Shown here: one piece after another, positions 6,263 through 6,471 of the stretch
How positions within the stretch are numbered: position 1 is the stretch's first letter
Layout of the letters: the number at the start of each line of letters is the position of its first letter
Source of the DNA: Dehalococcoidia bacterium
GTDB taxonomy: Bacteria; Chloroflexota; Dehalococcoidia; GIF9; AB-539-J10
DNA: 6,471 bases
Direction: 5' to 3'
Assembly (NCBI GenBank): GCA_030603485.1
Contig: JAUVXS010000098.1
Location: forward strand, 1-6,471
Notes under the pieces: model-generated
Database searches by the model: none
What the model saw: only the letters and a program-made list of their open reading frames with translations
What the model was told of the DNA's origin: nothing
Made by a program: the position numbers and the translations under genes

Positions 6263-6273
6263 AGCATAGGCAA
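6245..6273 (-). promoter_or_regulatory. Candidate promoter(s) for the apgM-lysC-TPR-gyrA operon
   Basis: Two overlapping options are visible. One is TTGCCT (6273-6268), 17 nt, TTTAAT (6250-6245); it would start near 6238 and cut into the ribosome site. The other is an extended -10, TGCTATTAT (6266-6258), with no good -35; it would start near 6251 and leave a leader of about 20 nt with the ribosome site intact. The second fits translation better. The first shares its -35 sequence with the opposing tRNA promoter. Confidence 0.45.
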
Positions 6274-6274
6274 A

Positions 6275-6347
6275 CGGGGCGTAGCGCAGTTGGTAGCGCG
6301 CAGCGTTCGGGACGCTGAGGTCGGAGGTTCAAGTCCTCTCGCCCCGA
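6275..6347 (+). tRNA. tRNA-Pro (anticodon CGG)
   Basis: All four arms fold. The acceptor CGGGGCG (6275-6281) pairs fully with CGCCCCG (6340-6346), and the discriminator base is A6347. The D stem is GCGC/GCGC around AGTTGGTA. The anticodon stem CAGCG/CGCTG encloses TTCGGGA, with anticodon CGG at 6308-6310 reading codon CCG. The variable loop is AGGTC, and the T arm is GGAGG-TTCAAGT-CCTCT with one G-U pair. The first base C1 pairing with G72 and the opening CGGGGCGTAGCGCAG are typical of bacterial proline tRNAs. The 3' CCA is not encoded (TTA follows), so it must be added after transcription. The gene is 73 nt and diverges from the minus-strand operon. Confidence 0.96.
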
Positions 6348-6378
6348 TTACCTCAATAAAAGGAAGTGCAAGCTGCTT

Positions 6379-6471
6379 ATGCCTAATCCGCAGGGAGAAA
6401 ATATAGATATATGGGCCAAACGTGAGGAGCTACCAAGGCGACACCTGATAAGGTGTCAGCAGGTACACTAA
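6379..6471 (+). CDS. Doubtful small ORF of 30 codons downstream of tRNA-Pro
   Basis: ATG at 6379 opens 30 codons ending in TAA at the last three bases of the window. The product is hydrophilic and basic toward its end (AKREELPRRHLIR), with no membrane segment or motif I recognise. AAAGGAAG at 6359-6366 could be a ribosome site but is 12 nt away, longer than ideal. Its 3' half contains a perfect hairpin. It lies 31 nt after the tRNA on the same strand and could be co-transcribed, but an open frame this short can easily arise by chance. The other frames in 6348-6471 contain nothing longer. Confidence 0.2.
   Translation: MPNPQGENIDIWAKREELPRRHLIRCQQVH
6440..6457 (+). repeat. Perfect hairpin, 7-bp stem with GATA loop
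   Basis: GACACCT (6440-6446) and AGGTGTC (6451-6457) are exact reverse complements around GATA. No T tract follows (AGCAGGTACAC), so it is not a classical intrinsic terminator. It could be a processing or stabilising structure for the tRNA transcript, a binding site, or chance. Confidence 0.4.

Noticed and set aside
6232..6273. Extension of the apgM-like protein upstream to TTG at 6273
   Set aside because: It has no ribosome site, covers the operon's promoter elements and comes within 2 nt of the tRNA gene. ATG 6231 has GAGG at the right distance and gives the family's normal N-terminus.
6275..6347. Integration (att) site at the tRNA 3' end
   Set aside because: No integrase gene and no second copy of the tRNA 3' end is seen in the window; only 124 bases lie beyond the tRNA.
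6440..6457. Intrinsic terminator for tRNA-Pro
   Set aside because: The stem is perfect but no run of T follows within the next 14 bases.
1..6471. CRISPR array, phage, insertion sequence, toxin-antitoxin or other defence genes
   Set aside because: No regularly spaced repeats, transposase or integrase motifs, or small paired ORFs were found. The genes are ordinary chromosomal ones with similar base composition throughout.

Overview
The window is a compact, gene-dense piece of a bacterial chromosome of middling GC content. It reads almost entirely on the minus strand as a housekeeping operon. The gene order (an ApgM-type phosphatase-superfamily enzyme, aspartate kinase, a TPR protein, then gyrA) and the protein flavour suggest Chloroflexota, probably class Dehalococcoidia. 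That placement rests on remembered family resemblance, not on a search, and should be held loosely.

Layout from right to left, in the direction of transcription of most genes. A tRNA-Pro(CGG) gene on the plus strand (6275-6347) and the minus-strand operon diverge from a short shared promoter region (about 6232-6274). The operon then runs: apgM-like gene (6231-5047); lysC, an aspartate kinase (5032-3812); a 293-residue TPR protein of unknown function (3777-2896); and gyrA, DNA gyrase subunit A (2896-464). The gaps are 14 nt and 34 nt, then a one-base TAATG stop/start overlap between the TPR gene and gyrA. After a 117-nt spacer holding a 9-bp inverted repeat, a marC-family membrane protein gene starts with GTG at 346 and runs off the left edge. 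Beyond the tRNA, 6348-6471 holds only a doubtful 30-codon ORF and a perfect 7-bp hairpin.

How the parts fit together. Aspartate kinase is the first step of lysine/threonine/methionine synthesis. Its neighbour is annotated by homology as cofactor-independent phosphoglycerate mutase, but it belongs to a superfamily in which some members beside threonine-pathway genes have been proposed to be homoserine kinases, so the pair may be a threonine-pathway unit. lysC has a strong internal Shine-Dalgarno and an in-frame ATG at codon 246, the arrangement that gives the regulatory beta subunit in alpha2beta2 aspartokinases. The TPR protein is translationally coupled to gyrase A, which is unexplained.

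No mobile element, CRISPR array, phage gene or defence system is visible. The interesting material is in gene overlaps, internal starts, promoter geometry and enzyme reassignment rather than in a new multi-gene system.
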